Assembly: GCA_024701455.1 (NCBI GenBank)
Contig: JABXYP010000002.1
Span: 1-41,012, forward strand
Source of the DNA: Bacillus sp. A301a_S52
GTDB lineage: Bacteria > Bacillota > Bacilli > Bacillales > Salisediminibacteriaceae
Direction of reading: 5' to 3'
DNA: 41,012 bases
The notes under the pieces are model-generated. The model saw nothing but the letters and a program-made list of their open reading frames with translations, had not been told where the DNA came from and made no database searches. The position numbers were made by a program, and so were the translations under genes. This document shows positions 16,179 through 23,789 of this stretch, one piece after another. Each line of letters begins with the position of its first letter. The stretch's first letter is position 1.

Positions 16179-16274
16179 CGCGGTATTGTCCGCGATGGAT
16201 TAGCTATTTAACGCATAACTGCGATGAGTGCATAATAAATAGCCCTGTTTATTCCGTCTGTTGGCTAAAGACGG
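16179..16274 (-). other. Three consecutive stem-loops upstream of the scaffold gene
   Basis: Perfect stems: CCGTCT/AGACGG (16254-16259 with 16269-16274), GCTATTTA/TAAATAGC (16203-16210 with 16236-16243), CGCGG/CCGCG (16179-16183 with 16190-16194). None is followed by a T run on the minus strand, so they are not terminators. Part of a 16154-16278 stretch with no gene I can support. Possibly an mRNA processing or stabilising structure before two highly expressed genes. Confidence 0.5.
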
Positions 16275-16278
16275 TTAA

Positions 16279-16389
16279 TTACTTAGATAATTTCATAAAT
16301 TCAAATCCAACTAGATGCCATTTATAAAAAGGAATACCTTTATTTCGATAATTAAAAGTTCCCCACAAGAAATTCTTAATGTTATTCAT
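16279..16389 (-). CDS. Possible small protein, 36 aa
   Basis: ATG at 16389, preceded by a GGGGGGAG purine run four bases away, opens a 36-residue frame (NNIKNFLWGTFNYRNKGIPF at the start) rich in aromatic residues and lysine. It fills part of the gap between the 78-aa gene and the scaffold gene on the same strand. No family is recognised. It could be a leftover of a longer gene; the good ribosome site is the main support. Confidence 0.4.
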   Translation of the reverse strand: MNNIKNFLWGTFNYRNKGIPFYKWHLVGFEFMKLSK

Positions 16390-16439
16390 CAATCTCCCCC
16401 CTCTCAGTCACTGCATTGCCCGCAGCTGGCAGATATGGA

Positions 16440-16676
16440 TCACCTCCTGATATTGTTTAAAATACATTCCTTTATGCCTTCTTCGTGGTCCTTCATGCTC
16501 ATATGCTTGCTTACTTCATAATCGACTGATATATTACCGTTTAACTTAATGTCGCTGTCTAGATATACAGTAAAGTTAATTTCTAAACATATCGGCTCTG
16601 GCTTTTCGTCCCCAGCACCACCTAAATGCTGAAGTGTCTCTGTGATTGTAGAAATATTATCAATAATAACTTTCAC
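16440..16676 (-). CDS. Hypothetical protein, 78 aa
   Basis: GTG start at 16676 with AGGAGATG upstream, sharing its leader with the end of the minor head gene. The sequence has beta-strand alternation (ICLEINFTVYLDSDIKLNG) and a helical end (MKDHEEGIKECILNNIRR). No known motif and no membrane segment. Position between the minor head and scaffold genes suggests a morphogenesis accessory or a moron; there is no evidence beyond that. Confidence 0.55.
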   Translation of the reverse strand: MKVIIDNISTITETLQHLGGAGDEKPEPICLEINFTVYLDSDIKLNGNISVDYEVSKHMSMKDHEEGIKECILNNIRR

Positions 16677-16687
16677 ACACTCATCTC

Positions 16688-17848
16688 CTAATTGTCATAA
16701 GAAAAGCCCTCCAACAAAGTTGATAAGGGCGTGTAGACTTTTTCTCTTTTGTAATTCCTGCTTAGGTACTTTTCGTTATTGCTTAGATGCTCTCTCATAG
16801 CTGCTTGTCTACGCCTTACCATCGACCGCCAATGACCAACATTGTCACTACCCAATTCCTCAGCTACCATGAGATTCTTTTTATATTTAACAATCTCCCT
16901 CTCTATGCGTCGCTGCGTGTCTCTATCTTTAGCTACTCTCTCATTAAGTTCTGCGTCATATTTAGGTTGATTGTTTGTGCTTACCCCAGGGATATAAATA
17001 ATATGAAGATGGGCACAATTTGTACCTCGATGGCCTCCGGCTGTTCCATACTCTGCCTGCCAGTATGGATCATAAATAGATCGATAATCACTGTCTGCAG
17101 GTAATTGCTCCATAGGTCTTAAATCAACCACGTTTCCCTGTATAAGCGAGCAAGCGTCCCTAGCCCCTACATGACTTGTAACAAGCACCGTATATACGCC
17201 ATACTCGCTCATGCGCTCTGTTCTCAATTGGTTGTATGTGTTTCCTAGCGTTGACTTTAAAACGGTGCGAGTGTATCCCTCTAGGCTCCACGTGTTGCCT
17301 CCTCTATCAGTGAGCGTGGTACGTATCCCTTTTTGAGCAAGCTCTCTGATAGATCGCTCCAATGATTGCTCAAACGTATAGAGGCCGGTGTTAAACATGG
17401 CCGCTGTCTTATTTAAAGTATTTTGATAAGCAAGTTGCGCTGACCCTCTGCCGTAACTCGTTGTAATAAGTGATTGATTAACATAATTATCAATGTCACC
17501 CCAAACTTGACTATGATAAGCCCGCATGGTGTTATCTAAGTTTGTCGGCATTGGCTTAGATGCATATGGCATAGCGTTATCAACATCCTGCACAATTTGT
17601 TTCCCAGCCTCTTCAAACATGCGCTTAATTTCAGGTTCGGCAACATTCGTGACTTTTGATAGCAGATTGGTCACATCATTGTTAAACAAGCGCAACTCTG
17701 CTAGTTTTTGAGCTTGCCACTCTGTTATATCACCGGACCCTCTCTTTAAACGTTTGATAAGGATACGTATAATCTCCCCCTCAAGGCTTTGATAAAGATC
17801 TGACATATTAGATGACCAGAGGTCGAGTTGGTGAGGGGTGATAGTCAT
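16688..17848 (-). CDS. Minor capsid protein 2-type (Phage_min_cap2) minor head protein
   Basis: 386 residues matching Phage_min_cap2: start TPHQLDLWSSNMSDLYQSLE, helical N-terminal half, then TLGNTYNQLRTERMSEYGV, VTSHVGARDACSLIQG and HRGTNCAHLHIIY. It follows the portal gene as in A118-like phages and is a minor head (morphogenesis) protein attached to the portal vertex, comparable in place to SPP1 gp7. ATG 17848 follows a 48-aa gene whose end supplies GGGAG as the ribosome site. Confidence 0.9.
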   Translation of the reverse strand: MTITPHQLDLWSSNMSDLYQSLEGEIIRILIKRLKRGSGDITEWQAQKLAELRLFNNDVTNLLSKVTNVAEPEIKRMFEEAGKQIVQDVDNAMPYASKPMPTNLDNTMRAYHSQVWGDIDNYVNQSLITTSYGRGSAQLAYQNTLNKTAAMFNTGLYTFEQSLERSIRELAQKGIRTTLTDRGGNTWSLEGYTRTVLKSTLGNTYNQLRTERMSEYGVYTVLVTSHVGARDACSLIQGNVVDLRPMEQLPADSDYRSIYDPYWQAEYGTAGGHRGTNCAHLHIIYIPGVSTNNQPKYDAELNERVAKDRDTQRRIEREIVKYKKNLMVAEELGSDNVGHWRSMVRRRQAAMREHLSNNEKYLSRNYKREKVYTPLSTLLEGFSYDN

Positions 17849-17853
17849 TTAGA

Positions 17854-18000
17854 TCACTCCCAATTAAAACGCCATTTTTTTGAGTGTTTCCAGATGTCAG
17901 AGACCGTGTAATCTTTTCCATATGAGAAAAAGAAGGTAGGTAAAACAATCCCTTTTATTTTCAACAAATTATATAAGTGTAAGAATCGTAGTAACCTCAC
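17854..18000 (-). CDS. Small basic protein between portal and minor head genes, 48 aa
   Basis: GTG start at 18000, eight bases after AGGAGG located in the last codons of the portal gene; stop at 17854, just before the minor head ATG. The sequence is basic and aromatic (RLLRFLHLYNLLKIKGIVLP, then FFFSYGKDY and a WKHSKKWRFNWE end). No family recognised, but spacing on both sides is that of a real gene in a packed operon. It is too long open for chance given both fitting ends. Confidence 0.65.
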   Translation of the reverse strand: MRLLRFLHLYNLLKIKGIVLPTFFFSYGKDYTVSDIWKHSKKWRFNWE

Positions 18001-18003
18001 TTG

Positions 18004-19551
18004 CTATTCCTCCTCTCCGAATAGATGTTTAGCAGCCCTATCACTGATGTTTGTCGGGTCCATGTCTGTCTGTTCCTTTTGAACCTCTTTAACCCATTGC
18101 TCTGCGGTCTCCTTAGGTACTTTAAATATCCGTTGGATAGCTTCAGCAGAGGGAATAAAGCCAAATGTCTTGGCCTGTCCATAGAAGCGCAACAGCGCCG
18201 ATCTATCTTGAAACACGCCATCATCAAAGTCTACGCCTATGTGTTCAAAAGTTGGTATATCGCCATTAAATAGCTTATATGCTTTGGCTAGCTCAAGCAC
18301 CGACACTACCAATCCCTTGATAAACTTTTCAATCTCATTAACGTGGTTATTCCTTGTTCTATAAGTTAGGCTGTTCTCGCTGACAATCTCAGTTGCTGTC
18401 TTCACAGATTTGCCATCAAAACTAAAGGTACCAACCGACAATTGCAATTGCATCTCTAATGTTTTTAATGACTGATTGATTGCCGAGGTATATTGTTCTG
18501 TCCTAATATCGTTTGTTACATCTTTGACAAACTCTTGATCAAACTCCATTCTCGCTAACTTATAGACGTTTGTATCTGGGTCAAACACTTGTCTAGGGGG
18601 ATTGCCATTTTCATCGACGCGTGTTTTCAGCATTTGATCGCTTAAAAATACTGTACGTTGCCCCATCTTCACTTCCCAATTAAACTGATCAAATGTATCA
18701 TTGATTTGTTTTAGAGTCGGCTTACTATTGTCAGTGATGCCTAACCCTAGTGGGCTATGTGGATTTATATTATTAAAACCAGCAGGCTTTAAATAGTTGA
18801 AATTCGTGCGAGTTAGATGGCGTATTTCTGTTCTTTCATTTAAACCTTCAAACAATTCATCTAAGAGAACCCTTTTCCCAATCTCATTTTTATTGTCTGA
18901 CTTATATAATTCGTTGGATATAACATATAAATCATTTTCCCACTCATGAAATTCGAGTAATGTATAATGAATCTCTTTGCCTCGTTCAATTTTCGTTGTT
19001 ACAGACTTAATAACACCTTCTGCAATGGCATTGCTATTAGATTTCAACGGGTAAAAAGCATTTGATAAAGCCCACGCAAATTCTATTTCTCCTGTTGATT
19101 GGTCAACGTACGGCCTTACCGCCAATCCCCCAGTAGCAAACATAGGTTCTAAATATCGCATTAGATTTTTTTTAAAGTCATTATGCTCAAATACACGTTG
19201 GATAAAATCGTTAGCTGATTTATATGAGTTTCTTGTCTCGTCTTCTTTTTTAGCATCCGAGACAACAATTTCACACTGTTCATTAAACACGAGACCAGAC
19301 AGCAGTTCTGAGCTTAGTTTCAACATATTCAAATGCATATAATTTCTTTTCTTTAACTCTCCCATGCTGTTAAAGTATTCAACTTGTGGATAGTGACCCT
19401 TGTATTCATTAAAGTTACGTTCAATTCTAGCTAATTCTTCTGGATCAATGTTGATTTTTGGGTGGTCATTGATAGATTTTAGTGTGTTATCCCCGGCCAA
19501 TGCATATCCTCCTCTCTTAAAAAAGTTTCTAATGCGGTTGATAATGTTCAA
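18004..19551 (-). CDS. Portal protein (SPP1 gp6 / A118-like)
   Basis: 515 residues. The N-terminal NIINRIRNFFKRGG and the parts YPQVEYFNSMGELKKRNYMHL, SELLSGLVFNEQ and GGLAVRPYVD, plus a late KTATEIVSENSLTYRTRN, are typical of the A118-type portal. The dodecamer is the DNA entry channel, docking site for terminase, and nucleus for head assembly. It follows the large terminase by 12 bases. ATG 19551 has GGAGGTGA upstream. Confidence 0.93.
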   Translation of the reverse strand: MNIINRIRNFFKRGGYALAGDNTLKSINDHPKINIDPEELARIERNFNEYKGHYPQVEYFNSMGELKKRNYMHLNMLKLSSELLSGLVFNEQCEIVVSDAKKEDETRNSYKSANDFIQRVFEHNDFKKNLMRYLEPMFATGGLAVRPYVDQSTGEIEFAWALSNAFYPLKSNSNAIAEGVIKSVTTKIERGKEIHYTLLEFHEWENDLYVISNELYKSDNKNEIGKRVLLDELFEGLNERTEIRHLTRTNFNYLKPAGFNNINPHSPLGLGITDNSKPTLKQINDTFDQFNWEVKMGQRTVFLSDQMLKTRVDENGNPPRQVFDPDTNVYKLARMEFDQEFVKDVTNDIRTEQYTSAINQSLKTLEMQLQLSVGTFSFDGKSVKTATEIVSENSLTYRTRNNHVNEIEKFIKGLVVSVLELAKAYKLFNGDIPTFEHIGVDFDDGVFQDRSALLRFYGQAKTFGFIPSAEAIQRIFKVPKETAEQWVKEVQKEQTDMDPTNISDRAAKHLFGEEE

Positions 19552-19562
19552 TGTATCACCTC

Positions 19563-20843
19563 CTACAGTACGTATTGCCTATAAAAGTGGTTGTTTGCAT
19601 ATCTGGCTTCATCCATAGCGTGATTCCAATCGTCAATTGGGTTTCCGTCATCATCACGTACATACATCCCGATTTCTTTTATAAAGTTGTAATGATCATA
19701 TTTGCTTGTATCCACTAAAAAGAAACGTTCTTCTGTAATAGAGTTTTGGAACCTTTCAATCCCGACTTCTATTCCACCACCTTGATTTTTCGCATCTTGA
19801 GCATTATTGTCTGCTCTTCTAGTAGAAACGTTTATTTTATGAAGCTCTTCTCGGAGAGATTTACAAGCTGGATCTACAAAGACATCAGAATAACCTGTTT
19901 CATACTTTTCTAAGCACCATTTTATAAATGCTTTTATTTCAAGGGCATAAGTGCTCATTGCCTTTACTTGTCCTGTATCCCTGCCAGAATGATAATAATT
20001 TGCTACTCGATTTAATCTAAATTTGCCTTTATAACGAGTAACGATATTGCAGCTAACTGACGTTGCATCAGATTGACCACCATCCGCCACGAAAAACATT
20101 TCATAAGGTTGTCCAAGTAGTGTCGATATTTGATGCTTTTTTGTATTAAACATGCCATATATAACGCCTTCTGGCATAACACGCTTGCCAAACCAGTCAC
20201 GATCCAGCAAATAAGGGTTCTTTTTAAGAACCTCGTATATATCCTCCTTACGCTCATCGCTAATGATCGGGTTGTCATCAATCGTCCAATGAGTCCAACG
20301 AGTATTTTGCACCTCGAACACATCTTTAATTACTGGATGATGTGGCGCTGGTGGATTTAAATCAGCAATATGGTATCGGTCAACTGCTGCCATCGTCCGT
20401 CTGAAACACTCCTGAATAAAACTCATGTGAAGTAAATTAATCTCTCCGAATGCAACGGAACCCAAACTCATACCGGTTATCGCACCAACGCTATTCGCTT
20501 TCGCTCCGCCTTTGTAGTAAACCTTTTTAACTCCCTGTGGAGTGTGTATTTTCAGATGATCCCCATGTTCATCGTGCTTAATCTCAGCTAGATCACCGAA
20601 TATGTGCATGAGTCCAGTTCCATCACCATCGATAAACAAACGAAAGGCCTGCTCTTGGTTATAAGCAGACACTAAATGATTCTCATCATGAGATATGGAA
20701 TATAGATACGCTAATCGAAAATGTACACCGGTTGTCTTCCCTGATCGTGGTGTACCTTCATGAACTTCTAAACCACAATCAAAAGGCATTTTAACGGTCT
20801 TTTTTTGTTTTGGTGAAAGTGTGATTGTTTTACTCATCTTCAT
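19563..20843 (-). CDS. terL: Terminase large subunit (PBSX/SPP1 type)
   Basis: 426 residues. The ATPase half shows Walker A at G30-TPRSGKT-37 and a Walker B-like strand LGSVAFGEINLLH, where the usual Asp before the Glu is Gly. The nuclease half begins around the FFVADGGQSDATSVS strand with acidic residues following (SDVFVDPA). It packages DNA and cuts the concatemer. The gene overlaps the small subunit gene by 14 bases. ATG 20843 has only a weak purine site, consistent with coupling; ATG 20837 is the alternative. Confidence 0.93.
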   Translation of the reverse strand: MKMSKTITLSPKQKKTVKMPFDCGLEVHEGTPRSGKTTGVHFRLAYLYSISHDENHLVSAYNQEQAFRLFIDGDGTGLMHIFGDLAEIKHDEHGDHLKIHTPQGVKKVYYKGGAKANSVGAITGMSLGSVAFGEINLLHMSFIQECFRRTMAAVDRYHIADLNPPAPHHPVIKDVFEVQNTRWTHWTIDDNPIISDERKEDIYEVLKKNPYLLDRDWFGKRVMPEGVIYGMFNTKKHQISTLLGQPYEMFFVADGGQSDATSVSCNIVTRYKGKFRLNRVANYYHSGRDTGQVKAMSTYALEIKAFIKWCLEKYETGYSDVFVDPACKSLREELHKINVSTRRADNNAQDAKNQGGGIEVGIERFQNSITEERFFLVDTSKYDHYNFIKEIGMYVRDDDGNPIDDWNHAMDEARYANNHFYRQYVL

Positions 20844-21585
20844 TCACCACTTTAATGAGCTCTTCTAAGAGGCTTGTGTCTTTCTTCTTGCCTTTAAACA
20901 ACTTGGCTCGTTCCTGAATGAGATTTGTTTCAGCCTTTATCTTATCAATCTGCGCTTTTGTCAGTTCGTCAACATGCCTTGCTTTAGGATCGAACAACCC
21001 TAAGTGTTTACCAATCAATTCGAGTGCTTTATTCGCTCCCTGAGAGTCGTATTGATATTCACCTATAGGAACTAATTCTTGGGCTCCACGATCCCATTCC
21101 ATAACCGGAACTTCCTGCATTGATTTATCTACCACTTGAGAAAGTCTGTCCAATACCCATAACGAATCTAAATGCGTTTCTTCGGCCTGTTTCGCTCTCA
21201 GTTCCTTTATACGCGTGAGGATCTGAGGTTTTTTGAGGTTATCTGCTCCTGTCCTATAAGCCGTCCTCTCACTATATCCAGCCCTTATAGCAGCTTGTGT
21301 AGCATTAAGGTCAACCATATATTCTTCAACGAATCTCTTCTGTTTTTCCGTTAAATCAGGAGCGTCTATTTCAACCTTATCTGAGGTTGCATCCCTTATC
21401 CGATTAGTTGCAACTTCTTCAGTCTTGGTTGCACCCTTTTCAGTTGCACCTCTAGACCATTTCTCACGACTCTTCCTGCTCTTTAAAGTACCTAATTTAA
21501 CGCCATACTTTTCAGCGAGAGCCTTCAATGTAATGGTTGATGATTCATATTCTTTTTTTATTTTCTGCCAGTCCATTACATGCAC
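20830..21585 (-). CDS. terS: Terminase small subunit (Terminase_2 family)
   Basis: 251 residues. Residues ~4-38 (DWQKIKKEYESSTITLKALA) form a Phage_terminase_small-like HTH; ~80-150 carry the Terminase_2 signature LTEKQKRFVEEYMVDLNATQAAIRAGYS; the end is a coiled coil and KGKKKDTS tail that should touch the large subunit. It recognises the packaging site. Two starts fit: ATG 21585 after AGGAGG, or ATG 21576 after GAGGTG. A large inverted repeat lies directly upstream. Confidence 0.92.
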   Translation of the reverse strand: MHVMDWQKIKKEYESSTITLKALAEKYGVKLGTLKSRKSREKWSRGATEKGATKTEEVATNRIRDATSDKVEIDAPDLTEKQKRFVEEYMVDLNATQAAIRAGYSERTAYRTGADNLKKPQILTRIKELRAKQAEETHLDSLWVLDRLSQVVDKSMQEVPVMEWDRGAQELVPIGEYQYDSQGANKALELIGKHLGLFDPKARHVDELTKAQIDKIKAETNLIQERAKLFKGKKKDTSLLEELIKVVNEDE

Positions 21586-21601
21586 CTCGCCTCCTTTTTT
21601 A

Positions 21602-21669
21602 AATCCTCTTCACAGAGCAGGAACCGCTTTTTTTACTGTCGTTCCTATATCAGCCCTGTGAGCAGGATT
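21602..21669. other. Large nested inverted repeat before terS
   Basis: Three nested perfect arms: AATCCT (21602-21607) with AGGATT (21664-21669); TCACAG (21610-21615) with CTGTGA (21656-21661); AGGAAC (21619-21624) with GTTCCT (21641-21646). The first two arm pairs are separated by symmetric two-base mismatches. The innermost loop holds seven T on the plus strand. It is symmetric, so it may work as DNA (terminase recognition) or as RNA. Confidence 0.65.
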
Positions 21670-21675
21670 CAACGC

Positions 21676-21704
21676 ATAAGAAAAAGCACCTCGGAGGGCG
21701 CTTT
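21676..21704 (-). terminator. Terminator after the 119-aa gene, before terS
   Basis: On the minus strand AAAGCGCC pairs with GGTGCTTT (one G-U) around CTCCGA, followed by TTTCTTAT (the last stem T residues extend the tract). The stem begins in the stop codon region of the 119-aa gene. Confidence 0.65.
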
Positions 21705-22062
21705 ACTGCATTTCTCTATATTTGTTTTGGAATGACTCAAGCAAAACCTTAACATTTTTGATGTCGGCAGCCTTTTCTTGTTCTATTTCCTTTTTCTTCT
21801 GCTTAATAATCGTTTTGGCCTCTCTCACACTGTTTAAGTACATCATATACTCGTCATAAACAGCACCATCACTTATCCCTTTATCAGCCAATACAGAATA
21901 GATATCTTCGTAGTGTTCTAATTCTTTTAAATATTTCTCAACATCAATTCGTTCTGGTAAATTCTCATTTAACTCATCCGGTCTGTCGATTGTATAAAGT
22001 GCTGACAATTCTTTTTTAAGTTTCTCGATATGATCTTCGCACAATTTAATAATAGACTCCAT
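21703..22062 (-). CDS. Hypothetical coiled-coil protein, 119 aa
   Basis: Highly charged, helical protein with two coiled-coil stretches (residues 3-22 and about 75-118, the latter REAKTIIKQKKKEIEQEK). ATG 22062 is preceded by GGGAGGTGAG. It is the first gene after the RinA-like activator and the first of the late block, but a terminator separates it from terS. No family recognised. A packaging accessory or regulatory role is possible from position only. Confidence 0.65.
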   Translation of the reverse strand: MESIIKLCEDHIEKLKKELSALYTIDRPDELNENLPERIDVEKYLKELEHYEDIYSVLADKGISDGAVYDEYMMYLNSVREAKTIIKQKKKEIEQEKAADIKNVKVLLESFQNKYREMQ

Positions 22063-22100
22063 TCATCTCACCTCCCTCCTCCCTACCAATTCGACAAGAA

Positions 22101-22169
22101 GAGGGAATTTCCTCCATAAAACAAAAAAGCATTAGTTTCAAAGAGAGCTAGTTTGGTCTAGCTCTTTTT
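22101..22169. promoter_or_regulatory. Late-operon leader: near-palindrome and hairpin
   Basis: The 197-bp gap 22063-22259 holds a near-perfect 14-bp palindrome GAGGGAATTTCCTC (22101-22114) and a perfect 8-bp hairpin AGAGCTAG/CTAGCTCT (22144-22151 with 22158-22165). The hairpin is followed by TTTTT on the plus strand and only CTTT on the minus strand. Also present is a TCCGCAC/GTGCGGA pair further upstream. No consensus sigma-A promoter is visible, which fits an activator-dependent late promoter, with the palindrome a candidate site. Confidence 0.4.
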
Positions 22170-22259
22170 GATGGTGGAATGTCTTTGTACGGACCTCTCC
22201 GCACCAGCCTTCCATGGTACCATTAAAACACAGATTAACGAGCCAAAAGTGCGGACTTA

Positions 22260-22685
22260 TTATCTCCACCCTAATAATTCGATGGTTGCTTGTATAATTT
22301 GATTACGCCATACAATAGCTTGTCTCCTGCTTATGTTACACCTCATCGAAACGCCATCCCAATTTAATTCATTTCCTTTGCTCCAGTACCTAGTTCTTAC
22401 TAATCTCTTGTAGTCGTCCGGCAACGCATTATACACTTCTTCTATGGCGGTGACAATTTCAGTTAAGTATCTCAATTTTTTGTTAGCTACAAGTCCGGTT
22501 GCGATTCTCTCTGTTGGCGCAGAAATAAAACCGGACCTGCCGCCGCCTGTATTCTCGTCAACTTCTTGTTGAGGGTTCATGATCTCCTCTCTTAAATTGG
22601 CAATCTCTCTAACTGTTTCATGATAGCAGTACCATTCGCTTTCCATTTTTTTAAATGTCGTTCTTTTCACTTGAATTGTTGTCAT
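22260..22685 (-). CDS. RinA-family phage late transcription activator
   Basis: 141 residues. The order fits staphylococcal RinA: VKRTTFKKMESEWYCYHET, LREEIMNPQQEVDENTGGG, then a middle ATGLVANKKLRYL and a C-terminal HTH-like end with CNISRRQAIVWRNQI. RinA-type proteins switch on packaging and structural operons. The place, last early gene and just before the late block, agrees. The start is ATG 22685, with GGGAGGGG upstream; the frame to 22700 would start before that site. Sequence is divergent from RinA, so the family call is by pattern. Confidence 0.8.
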   Translation of the reverse strand: MTTIQVKRTTFKKMESEWYCYHETVREIANLREEIMNPQQEVDENTGGGRSGFISAPTERIATGLVANKKLRYLTEIVTAIEEVYNALPDDYKRLVRTRYWSKGNELNWDGVSMRCNISRRQAIVWRNQIIQATIELLGWR

Positions 22686-22712
22686 GATGACCCCTCCCAA
22701 GGCTAAACATGA

Positions 22713-22741
22713 TTGGTCTAGCAGTCTAGCTGTGTTATACT
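22713..22741 (+). promoter_or_regulatory. Predicted plus-strand promoter in front of rinA-like gene
   Basis: TTGGTC (22713-22718), 17-base spacer, TATACT (22736-22741) with an extended TGT just before it. It points away from the early operon, which runs on the minus strand. The expected RNA start is near 22748; a terminator follows within about 20 bases. The stretch is also rich in CTAG, which could be regulator sites. Confidence 0.5.
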
Positions 22742-22760
22742 AGATATAGTGAGTACCTAG

Positions 22761-22787
22761 CCGTCCTGAGAGGGGCGGTTTTTTCTT
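22761..22787 (+). terminator. Plus-strand terminator of a very short transcript
   Basis: CCGTCC (22761-22766) pairs with GGGCGG (22773-22778; one G-U) and is followed by TTTTTTCTT. No T run follows on the minus strand. No plus-strand gene lies upstream, so it would end only the ~40-nt RNA from the promoter at 22713 or antisense transcripts. Confidence 0.65.
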
Positions 22788-22789
22788 GT

Positions 22790-23014
22790 TTATTGTGCTT
22801 CCTTCTTTTCATAGACAGCTATATAAACGCTCTTTTCCTCGGTTGCTAAATGCGACCTTTTAGGGGCTATCCTTGTAGATGAGTGATACTTGTAGACTTT
22901 GTGATAACCTTTCTCTTCTCTGATTGGTGCTACTGGCGTCCAGCCTTCTTTTTCTTTCTCGATACACGCTTTAACCAATTCGATTTTATTAGCCCGTCTT
23001 AAAACAGTCCTCAA
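22790..23014 (-). CDS. Hypothetical protein, 74 aa
   Basis: TTG start at 23014, which overlaps the RusA stop (TTTGA), with GGGGGTGA upstream. Basic protein: a helical N-terminus (LVKACIEKEKEGWTPVAPI) then strands ending in VYIAVYEKKEAQ. The W-x-P-V and Y-x-A-x-Y strands recall small phage proteins that follow resolvase genes, but I cannot name a family. It is part of the early operon. Confidence 0.65.
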   Translation of the reverse strand: MRTVLRRANKIELVKACIEKEKEGWTPVAPIREEKGYHKVYKYHSSTRIAPKRSHLATEEKSVYIAVYEKKEAQ

Positions 23015-23442
23015 ATCGTCACCCCCGTTTTAACCTCGCAAATCGTTATATCAACTCTCGGCGTCTCGCTATAAAACTTATTAATCACAGAGCTGACTAT
23101 CTGACTATCATCTTTGTAAATAATCCCGTTTAAAGCGTCCTCTATGCCTTTTGCATAGTTGGAGGTATCAGGTTTAGTCGTTGGCCTTAACTTGCCCTCA
23201 AGCGCTAATGCCCGCCTATATTTAGGCATGGACTTGGGTATCTGTTTGTAAACATCAATTTGCATCATGATTGGTCCCTCATAAGGTTGGCTTGGTCGGT
23301 TTTGTGACGCTACCAACTTAACAAACTGTTTGTAGTCTCGTGATTTAGTAGGGTCATAGACAACCGTCTTGCCTGTCCGTGTTTTGCCTGCTCTCGGTCT
23401 GCCTTGAGCCACCGCCTCACCGTTGATCGTAAACTGGATCAT
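23011..23442 (-). CDS. rusA: RusA-family Holliday junction resolvase
   Basis: 143 residues. Start FTINGEAVAQGRPRAGK, the K90-P-D92 signature (TTKPDTSNYAK), and Y109-K-D-D112-S-Q near the end give the acidic catalytic set of RusA. It cuts four-way junctions formed in phage recombination and replication, consistent with RecT upstream in the same operon. ATG 23442 overlaps the stop of the zinc-ribbon gene before it. Length is normal for the family. Confidence 0.93.
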   Translation of the reverse strand: MIQFTINGEAVAQGRPRAGKTRTGKTVVYDPTKSRDYKQFVKLVASQNRPSQPYEGPIMMQIDVYKQIPKSMPKYRRALALEGKLRPTTKPDTSNYAKGIEDALNGIIYKDDSQIVSSVINKFYSETPRVDITICEVKTGVTI

Positions 23443-23600
23443 GAGTATATCCCCTCTTCTCTCTCTGACAACTTAGCAAAATAAATCAAGTCAGGATCCT
23501 GTTGTATTTTAGTCCAGCAAACAGCCCCATATCCGCGCTCGACACTTTTTTTGTCTTTGAGTTTTCGCCCGCATCTGGCACACTGCATGGCTTCATTCAT
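23439..23600 (-). CDS. DUF6011-type zinc-ribbon protein, 53 aa
   Basis: Frame with MQCARCGRKLKDKKSVERGY and GAVCW, giving C7-x2-C10 and a later Cys (C28) in the pattern of DUF6011 proteins found widely in phages. Start ATG 23600 overlaps the end of the upstream gene by eight bases; stop TGA overlaps the RusA ATG. Probably binds zinc and nucleic acid; function unknown. Its overlaps on both sides make it a secure gene despite its size. Confidence 0.8.
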   Translation of the reverse strand: MNEAMQCARCGRKLKDKKSVERGYGAVCWTKIQQDPDLIYFAKLSEREEGIYS

Positions 23601-23787
23601 CACCAGCTCTCCTTTCTTCCCCCATCCCTTTCATAACTTCTTTGACCGCGATAATTAACTGATCTCTGTTCATTTTGGTGTACCCTTTGACCTTGTTTCT
23701 TTTGCACGTATATCTAAGCGCCGTTATGTTCCAGGTATCTACAGCCGGTATATTGATAGTGACTTTTTCTGTTTTAAATTCACTCAC
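23593..23787 (-). CDS. Small protein with Rho-N/SAP-like helical motif, 64 aa
   Basis: Sequence: a beta-like start (EFKTEKVTINIPAVDTWN), then TALRYTCKRNKVKGYTKMNRDQLI, which resembles the short helix-extended-helix of Rho N-terminal or SAP-type nucleic acid binding domains. ATG 23787 lies two bases from the stop of the MazG-like gene with GGGAGG upstream. Early operon member; possible DNA or RNA binding. The motif call is tentative. Confidence 0.65.
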   Translation of the reverse strand: MSEFKTEKVTINIPAVDTWNITALRYTCKRNKVKGYTKMNRDQLIIAVKEVMKGMGEERRAGDE

Positions 23788-23789
23788 AT

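Noticed and set aside
16154..16278. tRNA or other known RNA gene at the stem-loops
   Set aside because: No cloverleaf, no T-loop or anticodon arrangement; the stems are consecutive hairpins.
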